In this document: positions 37,291-53,085 of the stretch, piece after piece
How the letters are laid out: each line of letters opens with the position of its first letter
Position numbering within the stretch: position 1 is the first letter of the stretch
Origin: Phallus indusiatus
Taxonomy: Eukaryota; Basidiomycota; Agaricomycetes; Phallales; Phallaceae
NCBI GenBank assembly: GCA_027605045.1
Contig: JAQFWX010000010.1
Coordinates: 1,368,879 to 1,432,878 of the forward strand
DNA length: 64,000 bases
Reading direction: 5' to 3'
The notes under the pieces: model-generated
Database searches by the model: none
Told to the model about the DNA's origin: nothing
Seen by the model: only the letters and a program-made list of their open reading frames with translations
Position numbers and translations under genes: made by a program

Positions 37291-37887
37291 ATTATCCAGC
37301 CGAAAGGAAGCAGCAGTCCAATTTGTACTCCAGGTTTTTCGAGTGTATGTTGGTCCAACCACGTAAGCTATGAATTGGCACCATGATAATGTTGGGATTG
37401 CGCAATAATCAATCACGTGCTGAAGCTCTGGTCAACCAATCAAGATCGAGGATTTCAAGCTCGCCTACGGTGGGCTTAAAATACGCCCATTTCTTGAAAC
37501 GATCTTCATGCAAAGTCCAGTCGAATAACCTGGCCAAATTAATTCAAACTTTCATATAATAATAAATGTTTTAGTTTCACGACATCGATATTATCACCTA
37601 GGGTAATTATCAATTACTTAAGAAAGGAAAAGGTTTGTAGATCTAATTGACAATTATGTGCCATGAGTTCCTGAGAAAGGCGATTATTTGGTTATATTCT
37701 CAGTCTTAAGTTTACTGCTCCGAGTTCATTGGGCGTTTCTTAAATAAAAAAGAACGGGGCGGCAGGTTGAAACGCAAGAAAAGGAGAATATGCGGTAAGT
37801 CGTTAATCATAGCACCGCGACTACCGAGGGATTATTGTTGCCTTTGATTTCTTCGGCATTATTATAAGGAAAACTCTAGTCTTAGCT
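37291..37887. other. Intergenic region
   Basis: This holds the permease promoter and the 3' flank of the arginyl-tRNA synthetase. A permease frame extending to an earlier ATG at 37416 is open, but the added residues show no homology-like content. Confidence 0.5.
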
Positions 37888-40285
37888 TTACATTCGCTCT
37901 AATGGTCGGATACTCAGCAAACGCATCGCAGCAGCCAATACGTTCCTGGCACATATAAACATAAAGAGCCTGGCTTGAGCGATCTCGATATTGGCTTCAC
38001 TCTTGACGGGAAGAACTTCCCAAGCTCCGCTAATGGCGTGTGCCAGTCTAACGCATGGTATTAGTTTGAATTTCCCCCGACTTAGGCCTGACGTTAAAAT
38101 AATAATCTGACCTGAACATGAATGTGACGACACCGCTTGGCTCCCGGGTCTTCATAGCTACCTTGACAACATCAGGATATGAAGCAAGAAGCATTATGAT
38201 TTCTCGAGCCTAAGAAGAAGAATAAGTAAAGTGACAAAATTCAGGCAGGAAAGTTACCTTAGGCTCCATCAAAAGATCCGTGTTGATTTGCTCCCGCGGT
38301 GGTATTGGCAGGAGCTGAGGGTTGCGACGCTCGAGAGATGCCAAACGAACATGTGCGTATTGCAAGTATGGACCGGTATCTCCTTCAAATGAAATCATTC
38401 GGTCCCAATTGAACTGATAGTTATTTATTCTGACCATAAGATTAGATACGAGAACCACACAAGTTGACAAGACTGTACCGTTTCGCAGACATATCCTGAA
38501 TTTTAATAGCAGTTATACCAATCTCCCGACTTGTCGTTTCTGGATCTTCGACAGCGGCATACTTGTCCTCGTTCTTGCGCATTTGTTCATGCATTACGGA
38601 AGAGGCTTCTCTATGAATGAAAAATAAACCGTTAAACTGAGATTAATCATGTTAATTATAATCTGACAACTAACCGGATAAGATCGCTGAGAAGAACAAC
38701 CGTTCCTTTCCTAGTGCTCATTCCCAAAACAAGACCATAGTTGACATGTTCTAGGCGATCTGCCCAGTCGAAGCCCATGAGCTGAAGAACCTTGAAAAAC
38801 TGTGCCAAGTGCGCGTCCTGCTGAGCGCTGACAACGTAGATCATCTTGTCGAACTTATACTCATCGTATCGCTCTATGGCACCAGCTATATCACGGGTCA
38901 AGTATATTGAAGTTCCGTCTGAAAGATGTGAGCAACTGTTTCTATGAAAATATTAGCATGTTTACCTCGTTTACGTAAAATTGCTTTCCCTAGTTTATAT
39001 TTCTCCAAATTCACTAGTTTTGCCCCGTCGACTGTCTCAACGATGCCCAATTCTTCGCCTTTAGTAACCGATTGATCTTGCCAGTATTTACCGACTTTGC
39101 TTTCACCCCAATAGACATCAAAATCGACGTTGAGAGTGTTGTATTCTTGTTTGTACTTGGCCAACGACAGATCGCGATATTTTCGCCAGATTGTCAAAGC
39201 TTCTTCATCGCCTGAAGTTGATATACAGATTAATAAGGGATACCAAGCGTAGGATAAAGAATCAAGGAACCAACCTTCCTCCATTCGACGGAAAAAGTTC
39301 TGTGCTTCGCTTTTGACTTTTGCAGCCGCCTCTTCAGACTCTCGACCATCGGCATTAATTTTAACATAAACCTCGAGTAGATGCTTGATAGGATCCTTGT
39401 CCAACTCTTGTTGCGACCCGTATTTTTGAAATCCGTATGCGACATACCCGAACTAAGAGCATATTTTACGACGTTGAATCGGAAGAAAAATGTGACTCGA
39501 ACAAACCTGTGTTCCCCAATCGCCTAGATAATTGATAGAAACGACATCCCACCCGCAAGCCCGATGTAAATTAGCAAGAAATTGGCCAATAATTGTAGAT
39601 CTCAGATGGCCAACATGGAACTCCTTGGCAATGTTAGGCGAAGAGTATTCTAGACAATTAATGATTGTTTTAGAAAGGTAAAATCCAAACGTAAAACGTA
39701 ACTAACCTATGACAACCTTTTTCCCTTTCCCACTGTCGTTACGACCGTATTCTCGATCCTTGGATGGACCGGATTTTGATAAGAGATCAACTTGATTGAG
39801 TACTTGGCGATTGAGAGTCGACGCATTGACTTGAAAATGTAAGAACGGTGGCGTAGCTGTTACCGATTCAATCCAAATATCCGGACTGAACTAATCGACT
39901 CGAATTAGGAACAGTATGAGCAATAAGAGTAGCATCTTACGGCTTCGGTGAACTTCTTGGTCAATTCGTCCGGCTTGCCTTTTAGTTTAAACCGAGGCAG
40001 CGCAACCGTGAAATCTGCACCCTTTTTCCCATAATCAACGCCATCGTATACCTAAGATTCATGATTAGAATGCGACGACATATTCCGAAGCCGTTTCTCT
40101 CCACATACCTTTTCGATAGTCAACTCAGGGAACACTTGGACTATTCGTCGAGCAATTGACGTCCTGAACGCATCAAGTACACAAAGCTGTGGCTCTGTTA
40201 CTCCAGGAATATGAGGAACATCTTTCGGAAGACCGTATTCCTCGAAAATTTTGGCATCTTCACTTGAGTAGGTTTCTGAAGACAT
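37888..40285 (-). CDS. Arginyl-tRNA synthetase
   Basis: The first exons are 40285-40109, 40051-39941 and 39890-39707, with further exons to the stop at 37890-37888. The class I HIGH-type motif is [20 protein letters not shown], followed by [16 protein letters not shown]. The KMSKS-type motif is [14 protein letters not shown]. The anticodon-binding domain has [20 protein letters not shown] and YAHVRL, and the end is [14 protein letters not shown]. The enzyme charges tRNA-Arg in the cytosol. The frame stays open upstream of this ATG for 71 codons to another ATG (see the entry at 40286), so a longer mitochondrial isoform is possible. Confidence 0.95.
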
Positions 40286-40498
40286 GGAGGTGGATAAAAC
40301 GTTAAACGGGCGTTTGGGGGATGAAAATGACTGGACTCTGAGAAAATGATGGCGTGGATGTTTACAGAAAAACGTGAATCGATGAACAGGCAGCACCCGT
40401 CTACTAAGAGCTGCTATATTCGCTATTGTGAAATCTGTGCCCGTGACGAACGCGTGACTATCGACATGACTCGACTTTGACTCAACTGCATTGCCCAT
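40286..40498 (-). other. Possible in-frame N-terminal extension of arginyl-tRNA synthetase
   Basis: From ATG 40498 the frame runs without a stop into the conserved start at 40285 and would add 71 residues. Residues 31-71 of the extension contain many Arg, Lys and His and no Asp or Glu (SRRVLPVHRFTFFCKHPRHH), as in matrix presequences. The first 22 residues do include Glu and Asp. It could be a dual-targeting leader or simply an open 5' untranslated region. Confidence 0.4.
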
Positions 40499-40820
40499 CG
40501 TTTCCAGATCACTTTCAGACACCGCCTTTTGGGAGATAAATGAAAATTTTATTTCTACGTGCACATTTTTGTCAGAACATATTATAATAGTTACTTTTCT
40601 TTTTGTACGCTCCGCGCCTGCATATACGTACAACGCACAAGTAATGCTTTCGTTCTATCTCACAAGGAACGGGAAAGAAAATGGAGTAAAAATGGAAGCG
40701 AAAAGCAGAAATAAAATGCAAAAGAAAAGAAAACAAGAGAACTTCCCATCACATCCGTCAGTCAGAACAGCAAGATTTTTTTTAGATCCTCCAGTGCTCC
40801 ATCGTTAGCTCAGCAGCTCT

Positions 40821-43082
40821 CTATCTGAGACCAGCAGTAGCCTTTTGTAATGCTCTCTTGATACCCAATTGAGCCTTCTTCAATTCGTCAGCGGTCGAGT
40901 CTTCAATTTCCAATTTCTCAAGAGCGCGAGCCAATTCAGCTTCGACCTGAGCCTTTGCACCTCTCTTCAACTTCATCCCAATTTCGGGACTGGTAATGGT
41001 GCCCTCAACCTGGTGAATATAAGCCTCGAGCTCGGACTTGGCTTCATGTCTTGAGCTGAATTCTTTATCGGCTTGTTTGAATTGCTCAGCGTCTTTGATC
41101 ATCTGCTCGATTTCGGCGCTGGATAGACGACCAACGGAGTTGGTAATGCTGATCGAAGCTTTGCGGCCAGATGCGCGGTCCATGGCAGATACTTTCAGCA
41201 AACCGTTAGCATCAATTTCGAAGGTGGTAACGAGCTCGGCTTGGCCACGAGGCATAGGTGGAATACCAGTCAACTCAAACTCTCCAAGGAGACGGTTGTC
41301 ACGACATTGTGTCCGTTCTCCTTCATAGACTGGGAAGGTAACAGTGGTTTGGTTGTCCTCCACAGTCGTGAAGGTTCGGCTTTTCATGCAAGGAATTGCT
41401 GTGTTACGGGTAACAACAACACCAAAGACGTCTCCTTGCATGGCAACACCGAGGGAAAGAGGAGCAACATCGAGAAGAAGGATACCTTCGGTCTTTTCAG
41501 TTGTTTGACCGGTAAGAATGGCGGCTTGAACAGCGGCACCATATGCAACAGCTTCATCGGGGTTAATAGACTTGTTCAATTGACGGCCGCCAAAGTATTC
41601 TGAGACCAATGACTGAATTTTAGGGATACGAGTTGAACCTCCGACAAGGACAATTTCATGAACCTGAAAAAGATGTTCAACTATCCGTGGAAAAATCTGA
41701 TGTTAAACGTGGACGAACCTTTTCACGAGTCAACTTAGAGTCCTTCAATACTTTTTCAACGGGATCAATAGTCGATCTGAATGTGACGGCGTTAATTTCC
41801 TCAAATCGAGCACGGGTGATATTTGCGGAGAAGTCTTCTCCCTGGAGAGCATGAAGAGTAAGCTTACTTTCATTGTAATAGTGTTAAAAGTTACTAACCT
41901 GGTATAAGGAATCGATCTCAACGGTGGTTTGGGTCACGCTGGATAATGTACGCTTCGCCCGTTCACAAGCGCTTCTCAATCTTCTGAGCGCACGAGCATC
42001 CTCGGAGATGTCCAATTGGGTCCTTTTCAAGAATTCCTTCTTGAAGTGGTCCACTAGAGCGTTGTCAAAGTCCTCACCACCAAGATGGGTATCTCCTGCG
42101 GTGGCCTTGACGGCGAAAACACCACCAGTGATGTTCAAAAGTGACACATCGAAAGTACCTCCTCCGAGATCGAAGATGAGGACATTTTTCTCGGCTTTGC
42201 TTTGTTGGTCAAGACCATATGCGATAGCAGCAGCCGTAGGCTCATTAATGATACGTAAAACTTCGAGACCGGCGATAGCACCGGCGTCCTTGGTAGCAAG
42301 TCGTTGGGAATCGTTGAAGTACGCAGGGACGCTGAAACGAGGAGGTTAAGCGAGCATTCAGCTTGAGTAAATGAACGAAGCGTACGTAACGACGGCCTTT
42401 TGGACAGTCTTTCCGAGTTTGGCTTCTGCGATATCCTTCATTTTTGAGAGCACCATGGCGGAAATCTCTTGGGGACTGAACGTCTTTTCTTCTCCTAAGT
42501 ATTCTACAGAAATATGGGGAGCGCCTTCTTTTTCAACGACTTTGAATGGCCAGTGAGTCATATCCTAATAAGAAAAACTTAGCGACAGCTTCAAATGAGA
42601 AGCACAAATTTTTACCTTTTTGACGTCGGGATCACTAATATCGAGTTAAAAATCAGACAATAAGCATTTTCGCCTATAACGGCCAGATTATCGTTTCCAA
42701 ACTCACTCGTAACGACGTCCAATTAGACGTTTAGCATCGAAAACAGTATTTTTGGGGTTCATAGCTGCCTGGTTCTTAGCAGCATCACCGATCAAACGTT
42801 CTTCTCCGGCAAAAGCGACGTAGGATGGTGTCGTACGATTACCCTCTGTATGCGATTTAGATATGTGAGGTGAATGACAATAAAGAACGACGGAAACTAA
42901 CGGTCATTGGCAATAATTTCGACACGATCATTTTGCCAGACACCGACGCATCTGTTTAGAGGGTTGGTTAGACATTTTAAGGATGATTAGTCTGACTGGC
43001 GTTGCCGCGAGAGCGATACGAACGAGTAGGTTGTACCAAGATCAATGCCGATAGCACCTTCAAAAACATCATCTGCGGACAT
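40821..43082 (-). CDS. SSB1: SSB-type ribosome-associated Hsp70
   Basis: The start is ATG 43082 ([20 protein letters not shown]); the first exon ends at 43024. The ATPase domain shows GIDLGTTYS, the phosphate and adenosine motifs ([28 protein letters not shown]) and [12 protein letters not shown]. The substrate domain has [20 protein letters not shown]. The C-terminus ([17 protein letters not shown], then [21 protein letters not shown]) lacks the EEVD of SSA-type Hsp70s and matches the SSB class. Ssb acts with the RAC co-chaperones at the ribosomal exit tunnel on nascent chains. Like many highly expressed genes, its codon choice looks strongly biased (many CTC, GTC, ACC, AAG). Confidence 0.94.
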
Positions 43083-43389
43083 GACTGAACGGGTTATGTG
43101 GGATTTTGGGGAATGAAAGTCTGAACCGTAGAACTAGGAGAATGAGAGAAAGACTGGACGCGCGTCAAAGTAAATTTTTTTCAGATCCCGCTGCTCGCTC
43201 CGGCAATCTGGTACCGATTCCCACTTCAATCTGGCCTGCCCCTCTATAAGTCAAGGCACTGTCCAATCTGCTTTGATTCAATTTTCAAATATTGTGATAG
43301 ATTTAGTTTTCTCGAGAAAAGATATTTACAGGTCTATAATCTATCCAATGATAACAATAGTATACCAGCCCAGATCTATATTATGCTCG
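43083..43389. other. Spacer between Hsp70 and calcium ATPase genes
   Basis: This contains the Hsp70 promoter and the 3' end of the upstream minus-strand ATPase gene. There is no coding sequence. Confidence 0.6.
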
Positions 43390-46975
<3,586 letters not shown>

Positions 46976-47773
46976 TTGTAGATGTAGTCAAAGGTGTTGG
47001 TTTTATTTGAAAGTCAACACTGCTTTTATATGGCCCGGTGGTATGCTCTCAGCGTGTCCAGCAACTTGTAGAAGTTAGAAATAGCACAGCACTCGTTTAG
47101 CCACGTACCTCCTGTACACCTGTGGGTCCACCATCAAGCGCCGGCTTTGTTCTCTCACGCACTGGAAGGAGTCAGCACCTGCCCAATGAACACAGCCCCT
47201 TTGGCTTTTTGACGATAACAAGTGTTCACGAGCTCACACCGGATTCCCATCTACGGTACATTCACGCTACCTTGGTACGATAAGGAACCTGTGGGGATTC
47301 AAACCACGTCAATTCAGATGTAACTTCACGGAACTCGGAAGAAAAACAAACCAAATATGCTAAAATTGGCCAAGAATTGACCGGTACGACATCTTGCGGT
47401 ATTGCGAACTTGACGGAATGTGAACCTAGTCTATATCCAGTTCAGAGGAGGACCCTTCATCTCGGGTCCCTACTAGCGCAACTTCGAGTACTTCGGTTTA
47501 TTTTTTCTCAATAGGCTTCACCAATTCATCACACAACGGCCTTTGCATCACGCGAAACAGGAATACGGCAGGAAATTTCAACTCCACTATGTATTTTATG
47601 GGTACATACTACCATGATTCCCGAGGAGCCAAATTGGATGGCACTGATAGCCCTTCAAATGCAAACTGTCTCCCATTCTGACCTCCAGTTGGAAGTAAAG
47701 AAATGGCGTTTTCTTGCGCGTATTTATACCGAGACGATTTTCTCCCCCGTATATACATAGCCCAAATACCGAA
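46976..47773. other. Upstream part of duplicated unit 1, no intact gene
   Basis: From about 47110 this sequence matches 48490-49160 further right. It corresponds to the decayed reading frames there (see 48589-49005), with more stops and indels, and ends with the promoter of the secreted-protein gene. Confidence 0.55.
47721..47728 (+). promoter_or_regulatory. TATA box, secreted-protein gene copy 1
   Basis: TATTTATA, 46 bp upstream of ATG 47774; conserved in the second copy. Confidence 0.6.
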
Positions 47774-48247
47774 ATGAAGCACATTCATTCTCTAATCACT
47801 TTCTTTTCTGCTCTCAGCCTCAGCGTTTTGGCTTCCACCGAGCGTGGACCAGATACTGTAAGATTTACCCTCTACCCGCATTATCCTCTCCTTTCTCATT
47901 GTTTTAGTACGTTAAAGTTCTGTTTAGCGACGGAGAGGTTATATATTACAATTTTGGAGAATGCTATCCATATCAACTAGATAATGGTCGTGGAGCCACA
48001 GCCGAATTTGCGCAATGGTATCAAAACACCGATTGTCAATCGTATGAGTGTGTATTATCCTCCAGCTAAATCACCAGCCCTACTTAAATTTTCACGCACT
48101 GTTACTCACTGCAGGAAATTTGACTGTTCTGGGGAGAAAATCAATGATCTGCCGGTCCCTGGTGGTACACCACTGGTCAACGTAGCTGATTTCGTCCAGC
48201 TGATAGGTGGAAATTCTGCCAATTGCACCAAGTTACAAATCCTATAA
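47774..48247 (+). CDS. Small secreted four-cysteine protein, copy 1
   Basis: There are three exons: 47774-47857, 47908-48047 and 48115-48247, giving 118 residues. The signal peptide is MKHIHSLITFFSALSLSVLA. The mature part is YVKVLFSDGEVIYYNFGECY, then FAQWYQNTDCQSYE, KFDCSGE and PVPGGTPLVNVADFVQL, ending NSANCTKLQIL. It has four cysteines, likely two disulphides. I do not recognise a named family. Small secreted cysteine proteins of basidiomycetes are often developmental or effector-like, but function is not shown here. Exon 1 is 84 nt and exon 3 is 133 nt in both copies. Confidence 0.85.
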
Positions 48248-49227
48248 TCGAATAGTTACCTCTCATTCCTTTAACTTGCTATCCGTTTCCGTCACTCTTT
48301 ATAATTCTGTATTTAAGCTGTCGAATAAAATCCATCTTGATCCTTAAATAATACTCGCAGTCGCCTGAATTCACTGAATAGCAACGGGTTGAATAGTATC
48401 GCGTTTTGAAGGTCTGCACGACGAGAATCGGACACGAACGGAGAGGACTGGTTTATTTGCTTGCTCGCTGCCAAAAAAGGACGTCAAGCGTCAAACGTTC
48501 ACCATCAAGCGTCGGCTTTGTTCGCACTGGAAGAGTCAACACCTGCCCAATAAACACAGCCGCTTTGGCTTTTTGACAACGACAAGAATGTTCACGAGCT
48601 CACACTGGATTCCCATCTACTACGCATTCGTGTATCTTGGTTCGATAAGAGCCTCTGGGGATTTAATCTATGTCAATTCAGATACGACTTCACGGAACTC
48701 AGAAGAAGGACTAAACCATATATGCAAGAATTGGCGAAAAAAGGCCGATACGACATCCTGCAGTATCGCGAACTTGGTGGCATGTGATCCCAGTCTATGT
48801 ATGTCTTATATGCCGCTCAAAAAAAGACCGCTTATCTCAAGTGCCTCCTGGTGCCGGCCTCAAGCACTTGGTTTTTTTTTTCAATGGGCTCCGCCAATTC
48901 ATTGCAAGGAAGTTCGGTATTCCAGAACTCTCATTCAGTGAAGTTGGTGCAGCTTGCGAAGAGGGAGCACTCATTCAATGGAAGTTGTTGCCACCCGCGA
49001 AGTGAAGCACGGCATATAACGTCTTAACTCTATTCGGATATTCCACAAGTACCACGCTGATTCCCGAAGAGCCAAGTTGGATGAAACGACAACCCTCCAA
49101 CGCAAACTTATCAACTATCCAAATGTTCTCATTATAATCGCCGGTTGAAAGTAAAAAAAAAATGGCTTTTTTTGCGCATATTTATACCCAGACAAATTCT
49201 ATCTCTTCTATAAGCCAAAATACTGAA
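48248..49227. pseudogene. Spacer with decayed coding frames, upstream part of unit 2
   Basis: A plus-strand frame at 48589-48790 and another at 48784-49005 look protein-like but are disjoint. One alternative frame reads FDKSLWGFNLCQFRYDFTEL and stops at RELGGM. The later one reads GLKHLVFFFNGLRQFIARKF and ends LIQWKLLPPAK. The homologous stretch at 47230-47600 has additional stops. I infer an old gene that decayed before or after the duplication; the family is unknown. Confidence 0.4.
49179..49186 (+). promoter_or_regulatory. TATA box, secreted-protein gene copy 2
   Basis: TATTTATA, 49 bp (start to start) upstream of ATG 49228, in the same context as copy 1. Confidence 0.6.
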
Positions 49228-49694
49228 ATGAAACTCATTTGTTCTCTAGTCACTTTCTTTTCTACTTTCAGTCTCAGCGTTTTGGCCTCCACTGAACCTG
49301 GACCAGATACTGTAAGATTTACCTTCTACCCGCGTTGCCCTCTCCTTTCTCATTGTTTTAGTACGTTAAAGTTCTGTTCAGCGACGGAGAGTTTATATAC
49401 TACAATTTCGGAGAATGCTATCCATATCAACTCAATAATGGAGCCATAGCCCAATTTGCGCAATGGTATCAAAGCACCGATTGTCAATCATATGAGTGAG
49501 TGGTCTCCTCATCAATATTACCGGCTCTACTTAGGTTCTTACGAATTGTCACTCTACGTAGGAGCTTTGACTGTTCTGGAGAAAAGGTTCTGAATCTGCC
49601 GGTCCCTGGTGGTACACCACTGGTCAATGTAGCTGATTTCGCCCAGCTGTTAACTGGAAATTCCGCCAACTGCACGAAATTACAGATCCTTTAA
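49228..49694 (+). CDS. Small secreted four-cysteine protein, copy 2
   Basis: There are three exons: 49228-49311, 49362-49495 and 49562-49694, giving 116 residues, two fewer than copy 1. The two-residue loss lies in exon 2, where copy 1 has NGRGATAEFAQ and copy 2 has NGAIAQFAQ. The signal peptide is MKLICSLVTFFSTFSLSVLA. All four cysteines of the mature protein and the C-terminal SANCTKLQIL are kept; copy 2 has an extra Cys in the signal peptide. Both copies look intact and expressible. Confidence 0.85.
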
Positions 49695-50046
49695 ACAAAT
49701 AGCTACCTCTCTTTTTGAATCCATTCCTTCCCGTCACATCTTACAATTCTGTATCTCAGTTGTCTAATAAAAAACCGTTGATTCTCAGTTGTACTTAAAG
49801 GTAGTTGCCCGAATTTATCGGCAAGTCTGAGATTGAGTAGTTGTACGTTGTGAAGGTCAGAACGTTCAGTACTTAGTACTTCAGTATGTACTGGAACGCA
49901 TTCATGACGAGAATCCGACACGAACGGAGAGAACTGAGTAGTAGTACTGATTAAGAAAGACCGATTGCTTTACTCGGTTCAACTGGTTGGTGCCGGAGAG
50001 CCGTGACACTTTTGCACGTCACGTTTTGCACATAGGATCTTCCGCC
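49695..50046. other. 3' flank of unit 2 and CFIm25 promoter
   Basis: The left two thirds match 48248-48450 (end of unit 1). No coding sequence. Confidence 0.6.
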
Positions 50047-51037
<991 letters not shown>

Positions 51038-51507
51038 CAAGAATAATTCAGCTGTTCTACTAAAATTTACAAGTTTGTAAAATAATAAAACGTCCGTGTT
51101 TCAATTATTAGAAACAAACAAATTGCGCATTTAGAACTACCCGGTGCTCCATTTTTCAGACATCAAAAGGCATCAAGCTTATACCGAGCTTTATCTCTTA
51201 TGATACGGTGTTCGGTAGTAAGCCAAGCTATGAATCACATGCACCGAGTGGCTAGGCATTTCTGTTGCAATTGAATTCGATCAACGTGATGCCATTCTCA
51301 AGTCTCGGCGTTCGTTTGAATTACTTGGAAACATTCTAAAGCTCCATACGGCGACTGATGAATGAATATTCAAATCCGAATCATTGAAATAAAATTACAA
51401 TGTCATATCACTGCGGCCAAGCCGACTTTGGCTGATATAAAGCCAGTAAAATCTGAACGCTAGTAATAGCGCAGATATCATCTCCAACTTGCCTCTCAAA
51501 GTCAAAC
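51038..51507. other. Intergenic region with TATA box at 51436-51441
   Basis: No coding sequence. TATAAA at 51436-51441 lies 72 bp before the ATG of the short secreted peptide gene at 51508 and supports that gene. Confidence 0.55.
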
Positions 51508-51642
51508 ATGGCTATCTTTGACAACGTTCTAAACCTCATAACCGTCGCCTTTCTTATTCTTACGGCACAAAGCACCGGTGCATTACCTTCAAATTTATCT
51601 CCTCAATCTGCGGTTATCGGTGGCCCCGGGAACGGGGTCTAG
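51508..51642 (+). CDS. Small secreted peptide, 44 residues, ending GGPGNGV
   Basis: A short single-exon frame (ATG 51508, TAG 51640-51642). A hydrophobic signal-peptide-like start (MAIFDNVLNLITVAFLILTA) is followed by QSTGALPSNLSPQSAVIGGP and GNGV. A TATA box lies 72 bp upstream. It resembles the peptide gene at 58190 only in architecture and in the IGGPG motif near the C-terminus. I know no family. It could be a secreted signalling or structural peptide, or a chance ORF. There is no C-terminal CaaX box, so it is not a classical lipopeptide pheromone precursor. Confidence 0.45.
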   Translation: MAIFDNVLNLITVAFLILTAQSTGALPSNLSPQSAVIGGPGNGV

Positions 51643-53085
51643 TAAATGTCGATTCGCAGCTCATAATATAGATAGGTTAGTAAACTCTGCATCGTTTTTA
51701 CTCGGCATAACTTTCTCAAATGGACAAATGATTTAGCATTAATCCATTTTGGCGGTATAGATTATTCTAACTATGATCTTGTGACTTAATAAATTCTCGA
51801 CGAGACATGTATCTTTGTTTCAACATCAGGTGAAGTGACCTTAAGGCTAATTTGTGTTCCCAGAAAAAGCTTCACGCAAAATACAAATCACCTCAAAGTA
51901 ATGATTACAGCCGTACCGAGAATTCAACGAGCACCAGCACCAGCACCAGCATCTAGTAGTCCTGATTGATAAATAAATGCACAATCGTGGTGATTCTTGA
52001 AACTCCAAGGAGTCATTTTGGATGAGAAGACACTAGAACGGAGTCATCAGCGCATTTAATTCAATATTGTGCCTTGTTTCTGCAATAGTCGGTTTACCTG
52101 GACGAATGGCATTAAGACTGTTAATTGGGTGAATCTGTAGTTAGTCCGTAGCCATGTAGCCATGTAACCTGGGCAGAGCTTTCATGAGACTTTAATTGCA
52201 GCCTTACTAGAAGTCAATTACTCTTGTCGGCTATGCTGCACCTCCCGGTATTCGTTTTCGATGAAAGTTGATATTGAAGAAATATTCATCCTTCTAGGAT
52301 CGGTACTGATTGAATTCTTTGTCAAAAGATTGGTTAATCTGGTATTTCACAGTACCATCAGGTTCCAACTAATATCAGCATCAAAACATGCCCCTCCAGG
52401 AGGCTCAGGCATCCTTCTCGCAGAATCCAGCTAGAATTCATGTAGATACCTGACTTCCAGACCTGCTCATTATTATCACTTTGTAATGAGTATCATGTAT
52501 GTGTTCTTGGCGGCTGATATTGAATATCCACTGTTTGCTGTTTCTTTGGAACGAGTATTAGAACTCAATTATTTAGACAATATGTAAATTGAGGCACTCG
52601 ATACCGACTCTAGTATGAAGTAGGCGAGGGCGAGGTGACCAAAGCATGTGAGAAGGTCTGGCAGCAGTGAAGCACCCGAGCTCACGGGCGCTAGGACTCA
52701 TTGCAAACTCTGACGATGGGCATGTTACATTGATTACCGTTTTTCTTTCCTACCGCTACAGTTGACGTAGACCTGTTTTCTCTTAGTCTTCTTGCTTCAT
52801 TTATACACTCATCATTCAATATTTTTCAAACCTTGCATAATGGTAGGTCTCTTTTTCTTAGAAGCGTTGTTGGCAAAATAATCCCATTATCCCGTAATAT
52901 TTTCCAAGTTTAGATATTGTATATTTTAAAAAAGGATGTTATTATTTTACTGTGCTATTGGGGTAGGGTTCATTTCACTAAGCGGGAGCGAACTACTAGC
53001 AGTCGACTCATCACTGATTTGACGGGGTATTTTTAACCAAATGGACTCGAACACCTTCATCCAATTGCCTATAAAGTTAAAAGTT
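51643..53085. other. Intergenic region with a dispersed repeat
   Basis: No intact gene. A CACCAG-type triplet run lies at about 51931-51950. A 240-bp segment at 52385-52620 is a repeat copy of sequence at 62690-62925 and is listed separately. Confidence 0.5.
52385..52620 (+). repeat. Dispersed copy of the last exon and 3' flank of the gene at 62872-63515
   Basis: The segment reads PPGGSGILLAESS then TAG. It continues with flank sequence matching the reverse complement of 62925-62690, including the shared stretch ACTTCCAGACCTGCTCATTA (one base differs just before it) and later TATTAGAACTC and GATACCGACTCTA. I could not find the matching first exon upstream, so it is a truncated copy. Confidence 0.75.

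Larger units (their letters stand above)
47110..49945 (+). repeat. Tandem segmental duplication, two units of about 1.4 kb
   Basis: Unit 1 (about 47110-48450) and unit 2 (about 48490-49945) are clearly homologous end to end. Both begin with a CCATCAAGCG(C/T)CGGCTTTGTT block, share a decayed frame, carry a TATTTATA promoter and a three-exon secreted-protein gene, and end with a shared GACGAGAATC(C/G)GACACGAACGGAGAG block. Coding exons are much better conserved than the decayed frame, which suggests selection on the secreted protein only. Confidence 0.85.

Noticed and set aside
37291..37416. Upstream ATG for the amino-acid permease
   Set aside because: The extra 42 residues look like translated leader and do not resemble permease N-termini; MSGSDG is the more likely start.
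47285..47305. B-box-like sequence GGTTTGAATCCC on the minus strand
   Set aside because: It has a T in place of the conserved C, no A box at the right distance, and the duplicate copy does not conserve it.
48797..49027. Plus-strand ORF overlapping the decayed gene in another frame
   Set aside because: Its sequence (SSTWFFFSMG...) depends on a poly-T run and is not kept in the first duplicated unit.
51901..51969. 22-codon Ala/Pro ORF (MITAVPRIQRAPAPAPASSS)
   Set aside because: Created by a short triplet-type repeat; no signal peptide or promoter support.
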